Shown one piece after another: positions 21,601 through 32,277 of a stretch of 64,000 nucleotides of DNA. Within the stretch, counting starts at the first letter, position 1. Every line of letters starts with the position of its first letter. Both the position numbers and the translations under genes were made by a program. The stretch comes from Nematopogon swammerdamellus (Eukaryota; Arthropoda; Insecta; Lepidoptera; Adelidae): the NCBI GenBank assembly GCA_946902875.1, contig OX336358.1, forward strand, positions 15,927,694-15,991,693, written 5' to 3'. A model generated the notes under the pieces. That model did no database searches, was not told where the DNA came from, and saw only the letters and a program-made list of their open reading frames with translations.

Positions 21601-22078
21601 GTACCGTGTGGGGTCGGTACTTAAAAAGAATAGCCCCACTGCATCTCTCCCCGTCGCATGTCGTAAAAGTCGACTAAGGGATAAGAAAATTCGTCAGCCT
21701 CGGTAGCTCAGTGGCGCGGTTGGTTAGTCAACTGTTTTTAAGCAACGCTGAGCGCGGTCAGTGATTGGATGGGTGACCGCTCGACCGTTGGAGGCTGACC
21801 GTGGTTCGGATTCCACGTTAAACTGTAGGTCCCTTCCCTTCTTACCTTACTAGGTGGTAGGGTTTATCCCGGCCGGGTTGGTACCACCGCACTGAACGAA
21901 ACGTCGGTCGAAACGGCTATGTAAATAGTTCGTGTTTTCCGTCCAGTTTAGTGTAACCGACATGAAATGAAGGGAAGCACTGACATGGCACCTAGTTCAC
22001 CCTGTGTTATGGGCTGACATCACGGATGTTGTAGGTGATGTAGCCAACCGTGTCAGGTTCCATAAAAAAAAAAAAAAA
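21601..22078 (+). repeat. Repeat-C module plus full SINE-B (reference copy)
   Basis: The repeat-C 5' module is at 21601-21685 and SINE-B at 21692-22078. SINE-B head: GTCAGCCTCGGTAGCTCAGT (tRNA box-A-like), TTAAGCAACGCTGAGCGCGG and GATTGGATGGGTGACCGC (5S rRNA-like, about 21738-21781), CGTGGTTCGGATTCCACG (box-B-like). Body: TAGGTCCCTTCCCTTCTTAC, GGTGGTAGGG, GGTTGGTACCACCGCACTG, GGCTATGTAAATAGTTCGTG. Tail: GGGCTGACATCACGGATGTT, CCGTGTCAGGTTCCATAAAA. The 15-base A tail suggests retrotransposition. It lies just inside the intron, about 90 bp from the acceptor. Confidence 0.85.
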
Positions 22079-22139
22079 TTATTATTGCAAAGAATATTGT
22101 TATTGTTATCTTCAATGACATGACAAAAAAAAATGTTGA

Positions 22140-22235
22140 CGGACCATACTGAATATGCATTATGTCTCAATGAAATATTATTATTGTTGTGGGTTCTTTA
22201 TGGCAAAATAAATATCTGAATCCGAACTGAATCAA
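22140..22235 (+). repeat. Repeat D tail
   Basis: GACCATACTGAATATGCAT, TGTCTCAATGAAATATT, GGGTTCTTTATGGCAAAATA and an imperfect (TCTGAA)n end. Near-identical to 59600-59697. Confidence 0.7.
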
Positions 22236-23928
22236 CACAACGAATGTGTGTTTTCCTTCACTCGTGGACACCGGTGTACACATCCTCCTTGCCGGTGTAC
22301 TTACTTATAAACAAACACTATGTGATTTTATATAGTTATACGCAATATATTTTTCTATCGAATAATTAATTTTTTTATTTTAAATTTACCTCTTTCAAAT
22401 TGAAAACCGGCATCAACATTTTGTGTGCCTAGAATATTTTGCCCTTCCATCCACAGTTTGAAACTATTTATTTGAATAATTAATATTAGCCTTATGCGTA
22501 CATGAACTAATAAAAAATTATAATAAACTTGGCGTACGATTTTCTCTTTGTGTGCGTCTTTTTGTGCGTTTCTTTTGTCCGCCGCCGGCCGCGTCACCGC
22601 CGCGCGCCGCCTCCGCGTCCGCCGCGCCGCTTGGGGAGGCTGCTGCAGGCAGTTTCGCTTCGAGACGAACCATTTGTCTAATGTTTAATGTTCTGTGACG
22701 TTCATCTACATACTGCGCGCCGAGCGAGGAACACCTTATTTACTGCTCTTTATTTATTGTACACATTATAGGGCGGCAGAATATATGCACAAATAAGAAT
22801 TTTTGCGATTTTGGTATTATTTATCTATTTATCTTTGACTACGACAAAGTAAAAAAAAATTGCAATATTCGATTTTGGATCTGGAGTTCCAGTTAATAAC
22901 TTTTTATTTTAGTTTTTCATGAAAAAGCTTTTACAACATTATTTAAGTCTATATATTATAGATTTGATAGTTATAGCGGGCATTAAAAAAAGACTTTTTT
23001 TAAATTACTTACTTATAATTTTCTTCAGAAAATCAATAATATAGGTTAAATATTTTCGTAATATTTTGTGTGATGATCATATAATCAGTACCTACCTACT
23101 TATTCTAACAACACAGTAATAATATGTGTGTGCGTACCTATGTTGTGCATAAATATGTAGGTATGGCTATACAAAGGGCAGATATCGCACTCACGAACCT
23201 ACCGACCGACCTCACACTATATCATCGCAATACCGAACCCTCAATAAAAATACAGCGACCACTTAACAAATAACAGATTATAAACCCATCAGCCGGTCGC
23301 GCTACATTTGCGCGCAGCAGCGACATCAAAAATCAATCAGACGCGCTTCCGAGTTACCTCCCTTCTCCTCCGACCGTATGTACCTCCCGCGCGGGGGGTT
23401 CACACTACACACACACACACACACCTCCTTCCGTGCCCCGCGCGGGGATCCGCGCCATAATCGTAGCAATTGTGGAAGGAAGTGAGAAATTAATTATTTA
23501 ACAGAAATGAGATTTATTACTTTACAAATAAGTTCCTAAATATGTGAAACAAATTCCGTACGAAAGTATATAAAATTGATATTTTACCGAAATTGTTATG
23601 TTCTAACCTTAATAAACTTTGAGACAATTGTAAAATGGCTTAGCCTCGTTTCGTATGATCGAAGGCTCCGTTCCTTATTTATTATCTGAAATTTTTTTCA
23701 TATCGATTTTTTATTTTGAATGATTAGTATCGACAATAAGTTATTTGAGAAAGATATACAAATACAATTCAACTATTTCATATAAATAAATACTAAATAA
23801 CTAATACACTAAAACTAAAACTAATCTATAATTAATATTAAGAAAACCTACAAAAAAAATTTTTTTACAATAAGTATATTTTTAATTCAAATAAAAAAAT
23901 TACATACATACATATATAACGTCACGCT
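22236..23928 (-). other. Intronic repeat-poor island, GC-rich patches
   Basis: No coding pattern. A G/C-rich patch at about 22570-22640 (CCGCCGCCGGCCGCG, CGCCGCGCCGC) and another at 23375-23455 stand out from the AT-rich surroundings. A (CA)n run is at 23407-23427. Confidence 0.4.
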
Positions 23929-24000
23929 TGTTTCCCAACGCGGTAAGCAGAGACAAGGGATCTTGACATGCCACGATATTGAGAATCCTGACCACCTCCC
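23929..24000 (-). pseudogene. LINE C-terminus tail (SAYRVGKQA type)
   Basis: The minus strand reads RGMSRSLVSAYRVGKQA and a stop, a 5'-truncated copy of the same LINE ending as 40669-40855 and 14325-14510. The stop is followed by AT-rich (TA/TG) tail sequence. Confidence 0.6.
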
Positions 24001-25540
24001 AATAAAAAATGTATTCTTAAAAAGTTATGCAAAAAAAGTTATATTAATACTCTCAGTGACAGTTCACAGTTGACACTGACAGTGACAGTTGACACTTAGT
24101 GACAGTGACAGTGACAGCATAACTCAATTAATAAGTATTGCACACAGATTAATGTTTTCAACATTTTCTATTTTTATTATTTCCACAACAGGCCAGACCG
24201 CTCCTTCAACCATCGCCGCTTCACTGGAGAACAAGCTTTATACAAGAGCTGCTCACACGGGGCGGAACCGAGCAATATCAATCTAATTATAAGGTCCTTT
24301 GCACACGATGCGATGCTCAATTGTATCGTACTGAGCTGGGGGTTGATACTGTATAGTGTAGTGACTAGCGCACCCTCTGGGGAATGGTTGGTGTATATTT
24401 CAGATATGTTTAGTTATATTATTTATACATATGTATGTATGTAGGTACATAGATAAAAGTTTAAGGGTGGCGAATTGTGTGAAATGGTCCCGCGACAATT
24501 GAAAAACTGATAGAGTACTTAAATACAGATGGAGTAACCGCTGAAAAACAGTTTTAGGGTTGTGCAAAAAAATACATTTATAGATTGTAGGCTATTATAC
24601 TAGAGTAGTTGGTATTCTGATTGAGTAATCGTAAACATTTTAATATCACCGTACTTATATAGCCTGTAACAGTTTTATGTTACTGTTCCTCGCATACTTA
24701 GTTTCATCCAAGAGTTTATTTAAAACAATATACAGAACGGTTCTGTAGTAGAGGAAACATCTGCAGAATCGATTGGTACGCATTCGCGGTAAGTCTAACG
24801 TGTAGGGATGCAATCCCTGCACGGTGCGTGTTGTGCGGACGTGGAAAGGGGACGGCGGGATTGCGTTCTTGTATCTATGACTAGAACAAACACAACATAA
24901 TAATAAGACATTTTTGATAATGCCGCGCTATATCGACTGAGCGCGGGTGGAGACTACACTGCTGCTACAGGGGACTTGGGGAGACGGCTGCTGGTAAACA
25001 CAGAAGCTCTCTGATACACAAACAAGGGCTCATAACTCCACCCGCCCACCGCACCGCCGACGCGCCGCCCCCAGCGCGCCACCCACGCGCCCTGTACCAC
25101 AGATTACTTAATAGTTACTTCGTAACAGATAAATCACTCCATAGAAAAAGTTCCATACCTTCGGCTTTAATAGCCTACTGCTTCACGTCCCCAATCGCTG
25201 CGTGCGAAAATGTACCTAAACGATCGAGTGTAAAGTGCATTATTGCTTTCCAGCTGCGCGCAGTTGCGTGGGCGAGCGTGTAGGTATGCTTCGCGCGGCT
25301 GACGAATTCTACTTAATAGACCGCCAGCGGCAGCGGCCCGCCAGGCGGTAGGTAGTTAGCGCGCGCAAGTACATAGAGTGCGTGAGAATGTACAGGACAT
25401 TGCAGGCGGAGAGTTCAAATATTAGAAGCGCTATTGCTTTAAATTTAGCGTAGAGTACCTACGTTTCCTCAAATATGTCAACTGTGTTTTCAATCAACTG
25501 GAAACGGTGTATATGTGTCACTAAAATACTTAAAATTATA
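24001..25540 (-). other. Intronic repeat-poor island
   Basis: Unique-looking sequence with a GTGACAGT short-period run at 24053-24117 (CAGTGACAGTTGACA units) and a GC-rich stretch at 25030-25095. No exon-like frame resembles homeobox protein sequence. Confidence 0.4.
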
Positions 25541-25878
25541 ATTGTATTTATTACACAATACACACCACACGCCGTATCCCCACAATCGGGGTAAACAGAG
25601 TAATCGGTGCTGTGCTGAAAGTACTCTGGTAAATTACAGCACAATACCGACCACCACGTTTAGCAAAGTATTCAGACAAGATAACTATCAGGCAGCAAGT
25701 AAGGCACGAAGGCCCACCTATTCTTCCACAGGTGGAAAGACCGTGCCAAGGTGAGAGGTGGCTAGCATGTCGCCCTTATGCACGGCATCTTGTCCTTATC
25801 CCTTAGTCGCCTTTTACGACATGCACGGGGAGAGTTGCAGTGGGACTATTCTTATTAAGTAACGGCCTCACATAGTAT
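25541..25878 (-). repeat. Repeat C, near full length
   Basis: Inverted copy of 58799-59160, covering both the GTCGTAAAAGGCGACTAAGG 5' module and the GTAATTTACCAGAG...AGCACAGCACCGATTA 3' part. Ends in a TTATTGTGTAATAAATA-like tail on the minus strand. Confidence 0.75.
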
Positions 25879-25880
25879 CA

Positions 25881-26010
25881 GTCCAGTTCAGTGTAGCCGG
25901 CACGACCGAAGGAAAGCACTGATGTGGCACCAAGTTCACCCGGTGTTATGGGCCGACATCACGGATGTTGTAGGTGATGTAGCCAACCGTGTCAGTTTCC
26001 ATAAAAAAAA
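25881..26010 (+). repeat. SINE-B 3' end
   Basis: GTCCAGTTCAGTGTAGCCGG through GTTATGGGCCGACATCACGG to a 9-A tail; 5'-truncated and almost abutting repeat C. Confidence 0.8.
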
Positions 26011-26238
26011 AGTATTTATTATTGCCTTGCAAAGTTACTTGCCGGCTGTTCGTCGCGGGTGTAATCTAACCGGATAAAGCAAATTGTGACAAGTTCGAGA
26101 GTAGTTTGACTACTTTATGAATACTCAATAAACAATATACAACAAAATATATACAATAGGTACCTAATAGGAAGTGGAAACAAAACGAAAATCGGAAATG
26201 GCGTGTGAAATAAAATGTATTCGTCTCGGTTCGACTTA

Positions 26239-26782
26239 AGGCTCCCCCACATAGGTGCGTTACACCGGTCGACATTATCGCAATGTATTAAGTATTAAGT
26301 TAAGTATTGCGATATTAGTTTTCAGAACATGTTGTATGTGGACGCATGCGATCTTACACACTGCTGCGATAATAACGACGGAACGCAGCGTTATTGCGTC
26401 ATTTGTTCTTAGTACATTTTGTATTAGGATTCAGGACGCATACGATCTTGCACACAACTGCGTTAATAACTTACACACTGCTGCGATAATAACGACGGAA
26501 CGCAGCGTTATTGCGTCATTTGTTCTTAGTACATTTTGTATTAGGATTCAGGACGCATATGATCTTGCACACAACTGCGTTAATAACTTACACACTGCTG
26601 CGATAATAACGACGGAACGCAGCGTTATTGCGTCATTTGTTCTTAGTACATTTTGTATTAGGATTCAGGACGCATACGATCTTGCACACAACTGCGTTAA
26701 TAACGCTGGTAGGAGTAGTACGATAAAAACGCAGCTTTTCGATAATATCAACCGAGAATAACGCACCTGTGTGGGGGAGCCT
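26239..26782. mobile_element. PIF/Harbinger-like MITE with internal triplication
   Basis: Terminal inverted repeats AGGCTCCCCCACATAGGTGC at 26239 and the inverse (one mismatch) ending at 26782. The 3-bp duplication TTA flanks both ends (26236-26238, 26783-26785), as in PIF/Harbinger insertions. Most of the interior is a 117-bp unit repeated three times (26354-26704). The 168-codon frame through it is a by-product of the unit length being divisible by three; no transposase motif is present. Confidence 0.75.
26354..26704. repeat. 117-bp tandem triplication
   Basis: Units 26354-26470, 26471-26587 and 26588-26704 each start TTACACACTGCTGCGATAAT and end CACAACTGCGTTAATAAC. They are almost identical; a visible difference is CGCATACGATC against CGCATATGATC. 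Confidence 0.9.
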
Positions 26783-26870
26783 TTATTCTACGTTTTTAGG
26801 GTTCCGTATACATACGTTTTTACTTATAAATTAAAAATTAATCCCTCGCTAAAAGAGTAATGAAGAACCT

Positions 26871-27080
26871 ACTCGGGTTAATACCACCGCATTGAATGAA
26901 AGGTCGCTCGAAGCGGCTATGTAAATAGTTCGTGTTTTCCGCCGAGTTCCTTTATTCCTTGTAGCCGGCGGCACGGCCAAAGGGAAGTACTGACCGACAT
27001 GGCACCTACTTCATCGAGGTCTGACACCCAGGGTGTTGTAGGTGATTTTCCCAACCATGTCAGAAAAACACACACACACA
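26871..27080 (+). repeat. Diverged SINE-B body with CA tail
   Basis: ACTCGGGTTAATACCACCGC, GGCTATGTAAATAGTTCGTG and GGGAAGTACTGACC mark a SINE-B body with small insertions. The usual A tail is replaced by (CA)n at about 27067-27080. Confidence 0.65.
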
Positions 27081-27875
27081 CAAATTAAATGAAAATTATA
27101 TACCTATATAGGTAGTTCGTTCTAACCTGAGGCGTACAAATACATTCACGCATGACGGTGAGCATAAATAAAAGTCTGCGAGTGTAGTAGTGCTCAGGCC
27201 ATGTATAGGTGCATGTCAAGCATCTGTATTAGAGAAATGCATTTGTGTGCGTGCGTATGTGTGTTCGCCTCAGGTTAGGCCGTCCATGCTATAGCTACCT
27301 ACTCGCTGGGTACTTTCTAGCTTTGATACTAATGATTAATAGTAAATAACATTTGTCCCTTTCAAAACGGCGCAGTACTTGTACATCTGTCGCTCTCTAA
27401 ACATTACATACCTACACACTATTATTGTATGTATATTTATAGTTTTACAACAAGTTTTAAAACAACTGAGGGTGTTAGATAACTAACCCCCTCAGTTGTT
27501 GATCCGGTGGTGGCGGCGCGGTGTGTGCAAGGCGGGTGAAGGGAGTAAACCTCTCTCGCTAAAACTCACTTGAACTCGTATTTCATACGTTTTAGTTCTA
27601 GTCTAGGTGGTTTTTGAAGTAGGTTTAATGTGTTTTTTTTTTATGTTTTTATTTCACTGTTTTTAGTCTCATAGAATATTGTTTCCCGATTAGGTATCCT
27701 ACATAGCTATTCTATTGCCTATGATATTCAATGCATTGATTTTAACATGTGACATATTTCTGTTGTTTGTGCCTAAAATAAATAAATAAATAAAATGCAA
27801 TAACCCAAACACGAAGCGTGTTCTGCCACGGAGGAGTTCTGTTATCTCATACTGTACTCCATCGTCAGATGTTGA
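27081..27875 (-). other. Intronic sequence; hairpin at 27463-27500
   Basis: AACAACTGAGGGTGTTAG and CTAACCCCCTCAGTTGTT form an 18-bp near-perfect stem with a 4-base loop. No coding pattern elsewhere in the stretch. Confidence 0.45.
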
Positions 27876-28208
27876 CTTTTTTTTATGGAAACTGACACGG
27901 TTAGCTACATCACCTACAACATCCGTGATGTCAGCCCATGTAACACCGGTTGAACTTGGTGCCACGTCAGTGCTTCCCTTCGGTCGTGCCGGCTACACTG
28001 AACTGGACGGAAAACACAAACTATTTACATAGCCGTTTCGACCGACCTTTAATTCGTTGCGGTGGTACCAACCCGGGCGGGTTAAACCCTACCACCTAGT
28101 AATATAAGAAGGGAGTCATATCCCTTAGTCGCCTTTTACGACATACACGGGGAGAGATGCAGTAGGGCTATTTTTTTAAAGTACCGGCTCCACACGCCCA
28201 CACGGTAC
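27876..28208 (-). repeat. Chimeric SINE: repeat-C head on SINE-B body
   Basis: Poly-T left edge, SINE-B body, and the same junction to the repeat-C module as 1648-1963 (AGTAATATAAGAAGGGAGTC then TATCCCTTAGTCGCC). The 5S head is absent here too. Confidence 0.75.
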
Positions 28209-28369
28209 GGTTAACTCTTGCAATTCATATGAGACAACCCCTGTAGTAAAACCTCCTTTCCAACATAAAAAGAATAATCGAAATCTGTTGTCGTGGTATA
28301 GAATTATTCGCCCATTTGTCATGCACACCGCATGCGCTCATGCAAAGAGTTGTGATGATTTCTCATGAT

Positions 28370-28548
28370 TTTATCATCAGAACTTGACCAAAATATGGAA
28401 GCACTTCTAAGGCACCCCCTTTTTAATAAAAACATTATCATTGAAATCGGCCCACGAGGTAAATAAAGAATTATCGCTGAACATAAATAGAAATAAAGAT
28501 TCCGACGAATTGAGAACCTCGTTCTTTTTCCGAAGTCGGTTAAAAATA
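28370..28548 (-). repeat. Repeat K
   Basis: The minus strand begins TTAACCGACTTCGGAAAAAG, then GGTTCTCAATTCGTCGG and CCATATTTTGGTCAAGTTCT. Related to 57530-57655 (inverted) and 58351-58545. Confidence 0.6.
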
Positions 28549-28708
28549 CACACATAATATTATTCAAATAACCATATATATAATCAGTTATTTAACTTTA
28601 TTTTGTGTGTTATTAAAATATTATTTCTAAACTTCTTATAACATCTTGATATTTTCTTTTAAAATACTATATTATCATATTATTATAAAATATCTGTTGG
28701 GTTAATAA

Positions 28709-28956
28709 AAGGTCTTTCAATAGTAGTTAACGATACGCTAAGGCGTGTATGTGTATCAAATACTGATCACGTTCCCATACCAATTTTTTTTACGATATAA
28801 AAAAAAACTTATTAAGGTGAAATACGCGGACTTCACGTATTAAATTTGAGGAGTGAGTAGGTTTTTTATATCGTAAAAAAAATTGTATGGGAACGTGATC
28901 AGTATCTGATACACATACACCCCTTATCATATCGTTACCTACTAATGAAAGACCTT
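28709..28956. mobile_element. Long-TIR foldback MITE, about 248 bp
   Basis: AAGGTCTTTCA begins it and TGAAAGACCTT ends it. Inverted arms of about 100 bp include GTGTATCAAATACTGATCAC, GTTCCCATACCAATTTTTTT and TACGATATAAAAAAAAAC, returning at 28861-28956. The central spacer is about 50 bp. The flanks end in AATAA on the left and begin ATATA on the right; no duplication is certain. Confidence 0.75.
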
Positions 28957-28977
28957 ATATACCTGTTAAGTTTAAAA

Positions 28978-29384
28978 GCGGCGGGTGGCCGAGTGGTTTG
29001 GGCATCGGCTTCTCAGGCGGGAGGTCCGAGGTTCGAATCCGGTCGGCGTGTACCAATGAGTTTTTTCTGACGAAAAAATTTACGTGCATACCCACACCTG
29101 CTGCTTCACCGTTCGGAACCGGTGTAAAAACTGTAGGTCCATTCCCTTGCCCCTTACTAGGTGGTAGGCTCAAATTGTAGCCGACTGGGTTGGTACCACC
29201 GTACTGGATGTAAGATGACCGCAAGCAACCTCGGTTGTGTTCTCCTCTAGTCCAGTATAGCCAGCAATCCAGGGAAGTCTCCGGTATGGCACCTACCTTC
29301 TCGGAGGTGATATTGGCTGGTTAGAGCATGTGCTTTGGCCCCTCCGACTCAGCCACCCATACCGGATTACATAAAAAAAAAAAA
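28978..29384 (+). repeat. Full-length SINE-A (tRNA-headed)
   Basis: Head GGCGGGTGGCCGAGTGGTTT (box A) and GAGGTTCGAATCCGGTCGG (box B) resembles a tRNA-Ser/Leu-type sequence. The body has AAACTGTAGGTCCATTCCC, TTACTAGGTGGTAGGC and GGTTGGTACCACCGTACTGG, homologous to the SINE-B body. The tail is CCGGATTACATAAAA with 12 A. About 407 bp. It should not be annotated as a tRNA gene: the head lacks a closed acceptor stem and is fused to the repeated body. Confidence 0.85.
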
Positions 29385-30096
29385 GTTTCCCTAATAAAAT
29401 AAATAAATAAATATTAATAAAATAATCTAATAATTACAAAAAACAATCATTTAGATCTAAAATTAAACGCCGAATTTAAAACTAACTAAATCAATAATTA
29501 AAAATTGAAAATTAAACAAATCTTAGCAAGAAATGTTACTGATTTAACTGCTTTTGATTTAACTAGGGAAAAATTCAGGTCCGTATACGAATACCCAGGT
29601 AACGAGTTCAAGAATGCAATAAATTTAGCTTAAAATGTAATGATTTATGTATGAGCGATTTGACCACCTCCGTCTAAGGCTCGCGGCTAATCGAGTCGTT
29701 GACAACCGTCGCAGGCGGTGGTGAAGCGGCCCTCACTGCACTATCTAACCTATCGCGTAGAACATACTAAACAGATGATGGCAGTTGACGGCAATTTTTA
29801 TTATAATTGTATGAGGTTATTTGATATAGTTCGGGTGTTTGAATGACAATGTGGGCGCTCCGGGGACATGAATAGCTGGAACACCACTCTGGTCGCGTAA
29901 ATCTTTTCACATTCATGAATATAAATGTATAAATCTATTGTATAGTACAATGGATATATTTCTATATTAAAAAATGATGGTGAGACATATCCAGTAAGAA
30001 AATCGTTGTGCTTCGGAATGTCACAAAAATTTAATACAATGTCCTATTTTAAATATTACAATAAATTAATAGGTACCTGAAATAAGCAGAGTTACT
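29385..30096 (-). other. Intronic repeat-poor sequence
   Basis: AT-rich and unique-looking. A TTTATTATAATTGTATGAGG block and a moderately GC-rich patch at 29660-29750 are present. No coding pattern. Confidence 0.4.
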
Positions 30097-30295
30097 GGTA
30101 CCCTGTGGGGCCGGCACTTAAAGAGAGTAGGCCCACTGCATCTCTCCTCGTGCATGTCGTAAAACATGGCAAGATGCTGCGCTAAAGGGCACCTATCGCC
30201 TTGGCATGGTAATACCACCAAGTCATGCAGCAGATAGGTCTTCGTGCCTTATTTTCTGCATGATAGTTATATTGTCGGAATACAATTAACAGGTT
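30097..30295 (+). repeat. Repeat C 5' portion
   Basis: GTGGGGCCGGCACTTAAAG, TCTCTCCTCGTGCATGTCGT, GCTAAAGGGCACCTATCGCC and AGTCATGCAGCAGATAGG match the first half of 58799-59160. Confidence 0.7.
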
Positions 30296-30599
30296 TTTTT
30301 TTATCAACACCCATAGTGCAGTTCACACAGCCATTTCCATCTCACGTCGCGAGTCCACGCTTAGAAATTACACTGAGTGCTATTGCGCTCAGTAATGCAC
30401 AAGTAGGTACACAGTGCAGCACAAACAGCTAGGTCAGAAACTAGGAATTTCACACAACATAAATATCATACGTACTTAACTTCAAAATGGGCGCAATAAA
30501 CTACAACATTACTCCACTTCCACCCTTTTTCTTCCCAACACCAACACGCTCAAATTCGAGTCCATTTTAACTCTATTCCCAGACCAATTAAGTCTTTAC

Positions 30600-31140
30600 A
30601 GTGGAGTGGCCTCGTTGTCGGCCGCCCCTCGCCCCGCGCCCCGCCGCGCGCACCCCCCCGGCACCCCCGGAGGGGGCCCAGTACAAACAAAACAAACCCC
30701 AAAATGTGATTAAGTCCTTATGTAGTCCGATTATCCCCTAGAGTAGATCCGTCATAGCGCAGAGCGAGACATATAATAGGTAACGCGGCTGCGAAAGAGC
30801 GAGACGCAACGCGAGGGGAGACCGGCAATAATGGGGCAGCCGTGAATTGTGCTAAATTTTAAGCGGAAAGCTATTTATCTGTATATTACTTTATTGTCGA
30901 TCCATTACCCCTAGAGCGAGAGGGAAGATGCGGGACGCGCGAGGGTGAGGGGACTCAATTGCTCGACTAAATTGGGGTTGTTGGAAATTTGCAATTTTTA
31001 CGCATTACGCCATCTCTCGGCGGTTATTGGGTAGGTTGAAGCGGCGGCGGGTGAGCGGGACGGACGGGGCGACAGACGCGGGTGCGAGCGAGACGGGCGG
31101 CGCGCGGCGCGAGCGTAATGGAACGTTTTGAAATTTAATT
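30600..31140 (-). other. GC-rich repeat-free intronic island
   Basis: C/G-rich patches (CGCCCCGCGCCCCGCCGCG near 30630; GGCGGCGCGCGGCGCGAGCG near 31094) alternate with AT-rich blocks (CAATTTTTACGCATTACGCC, TTTGAAATTTAATTTAGTG). No repeat family and no exon-like frame is visible. It is a candidate regulatory or CpG-rich region by composition only. Confidence 0.4.
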
Positions 31141-31781
31141 TAGTGTAATCGTTCTCTTTGTCGTTAGATAATAGGAAGATCGATTTATAGCTTCTGTGGC
31201 AATTTGTAGTTGGCTCGCTTTACAAATAGCAAAAGATCACTTATGAAACGCGTGTATGTATTATGTGCGCTGCGCTGGTTGCTGGTTGCTGGTTGCTGGT
31301 TACTGGTCATTATATCGCATTGTGTTCGCGCTACTTGCACAACGCAATTATTTTTTTATCCTAAGCTTCTGACCTCAGCTGCTCTTGTTAGTGTTGTGCG
31401 TTCGGGTTGGTAGGTAGGTATATGTATGATTAGTTTCACAATGTGGCATTAGAAAGCTTCAATTGAAAAGAAATCTCCTTTAAATAAAAATCAGGCGGCC
31501 TCTACGCAACTTTCTATGTCAAGAATAAACGTAAAACATTGTAAATGATGATATCAAATTACATCACTATGATTATGTGTTAATTAATTATTTGTAAGTT
31601 ACTTTATAATACTTATAATGAGGTACTAACAAAACATTGTGACTTGCGAAGTTTGTTTCTTTTTCTTGTGTTTTCTTCGCATTGAATTTAGAACTGGCGG
31701 AATTTTCGACATATCCAAGAGTAGGTTACCTACCTATGTTTTATGTTTATATGTTAGTACTAAGCACGTACTCGCTTTATA
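31141..31781 (-). other. Intronic sequence, no gene seen
   Basis: Mostly AT-rich; a short GGTTGCTGGTTGCTGG run occurs at about 31275-31303. Nothing resembles a coding exon. Confidence 0.4.
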
Positions 31782-32070
31782 TATATTTTTATTAGAAAAA
31801 TGCAAAGCGAAAATCATTGTAAAAAATACATCCCGGCCAGGATTCGAACCTGGGTCTTTGGCTTGAGCCGCCAACGCGATAACCAACTACGCCACCGGAC
31901 CGTTACGTATTATTTTCAAATTTTCGCTCTCTTGCATCTTCATGATGATGTCGCATAATTTTTGCGAACAGTCAACTTGCATGGTTCAAGCCAAAGACCC
32001 AGGTTCGAATCCTGGCCGGGATGTATTTTTTCCAATGATTTTCGCTTTGCATTTTTCTAATAAAAATATA
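31782..32070. repeat. 88-bp inverted repeat carrying tRNA halves
   Basis: 31782-31869 and 31983-32070 are inverted copies with only a few mismatches. Each contains the T-arm sequence CCAGGTTCGAATCCTGG and the flank GATTTTCGCTTTGCATTTTT. The 113-bp centre contains the 5' half of a tRNA-like sequence on one side only. Confidence 0.75.
31829..31901 (-). tRNA. tRNA-like sequence, probably a pseudogene
   Basis: The minus-strand 73 nt can be drawn as a cloverleaf: D-arm GCG/CGC, anticodon stem TTGGC/GCCAA, a perfect T-arm CCAGG-TTCGAAT-CCTGG and one trailing base. The acceptor stem is poor (GGTCCGG against CCGGGAT) and the anticodon loop (GGCTCAA) lacks T at position 33, so the CTC anticodon is not trustworthy. 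It lies inside an inverted repeat. I think it is a tRNA-derived repeat rather than a working gene. Confidence 0.4.
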
Positions 32071-32277
32071 CCTACCTATGGATGCAATATTAATAAAATA
32101 ACGACTATTATGACGTGAAGTTACGGCCCCTGAGCCCTGCTATCACTGCGACCTGGATAGATATATTGTGTTGTGATCTCTCAAAAGTTCAGAGCTCACC
32201 CCCAAGTCCGATTTTCGCTATGAACCGAGTTATAATTCTTGGGTTTGAGTGCATGTATTTGGCATGGGTTAAAAATA

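Noticed and set aside
26255..26761. 168-codon open frame with a 39-residue repeat
   Set aside because: It is created by a stop-free 117-bp tandem unit inside a MITE; the residues resemble no protein and the frame crosses element boundaries.
28978..29050. Functional tRNA-Ser/Leu gene
   Set aside because: Box A and B are good, but the acceptor stem does not close and the unit continues into a SINE body repeated at 50451.
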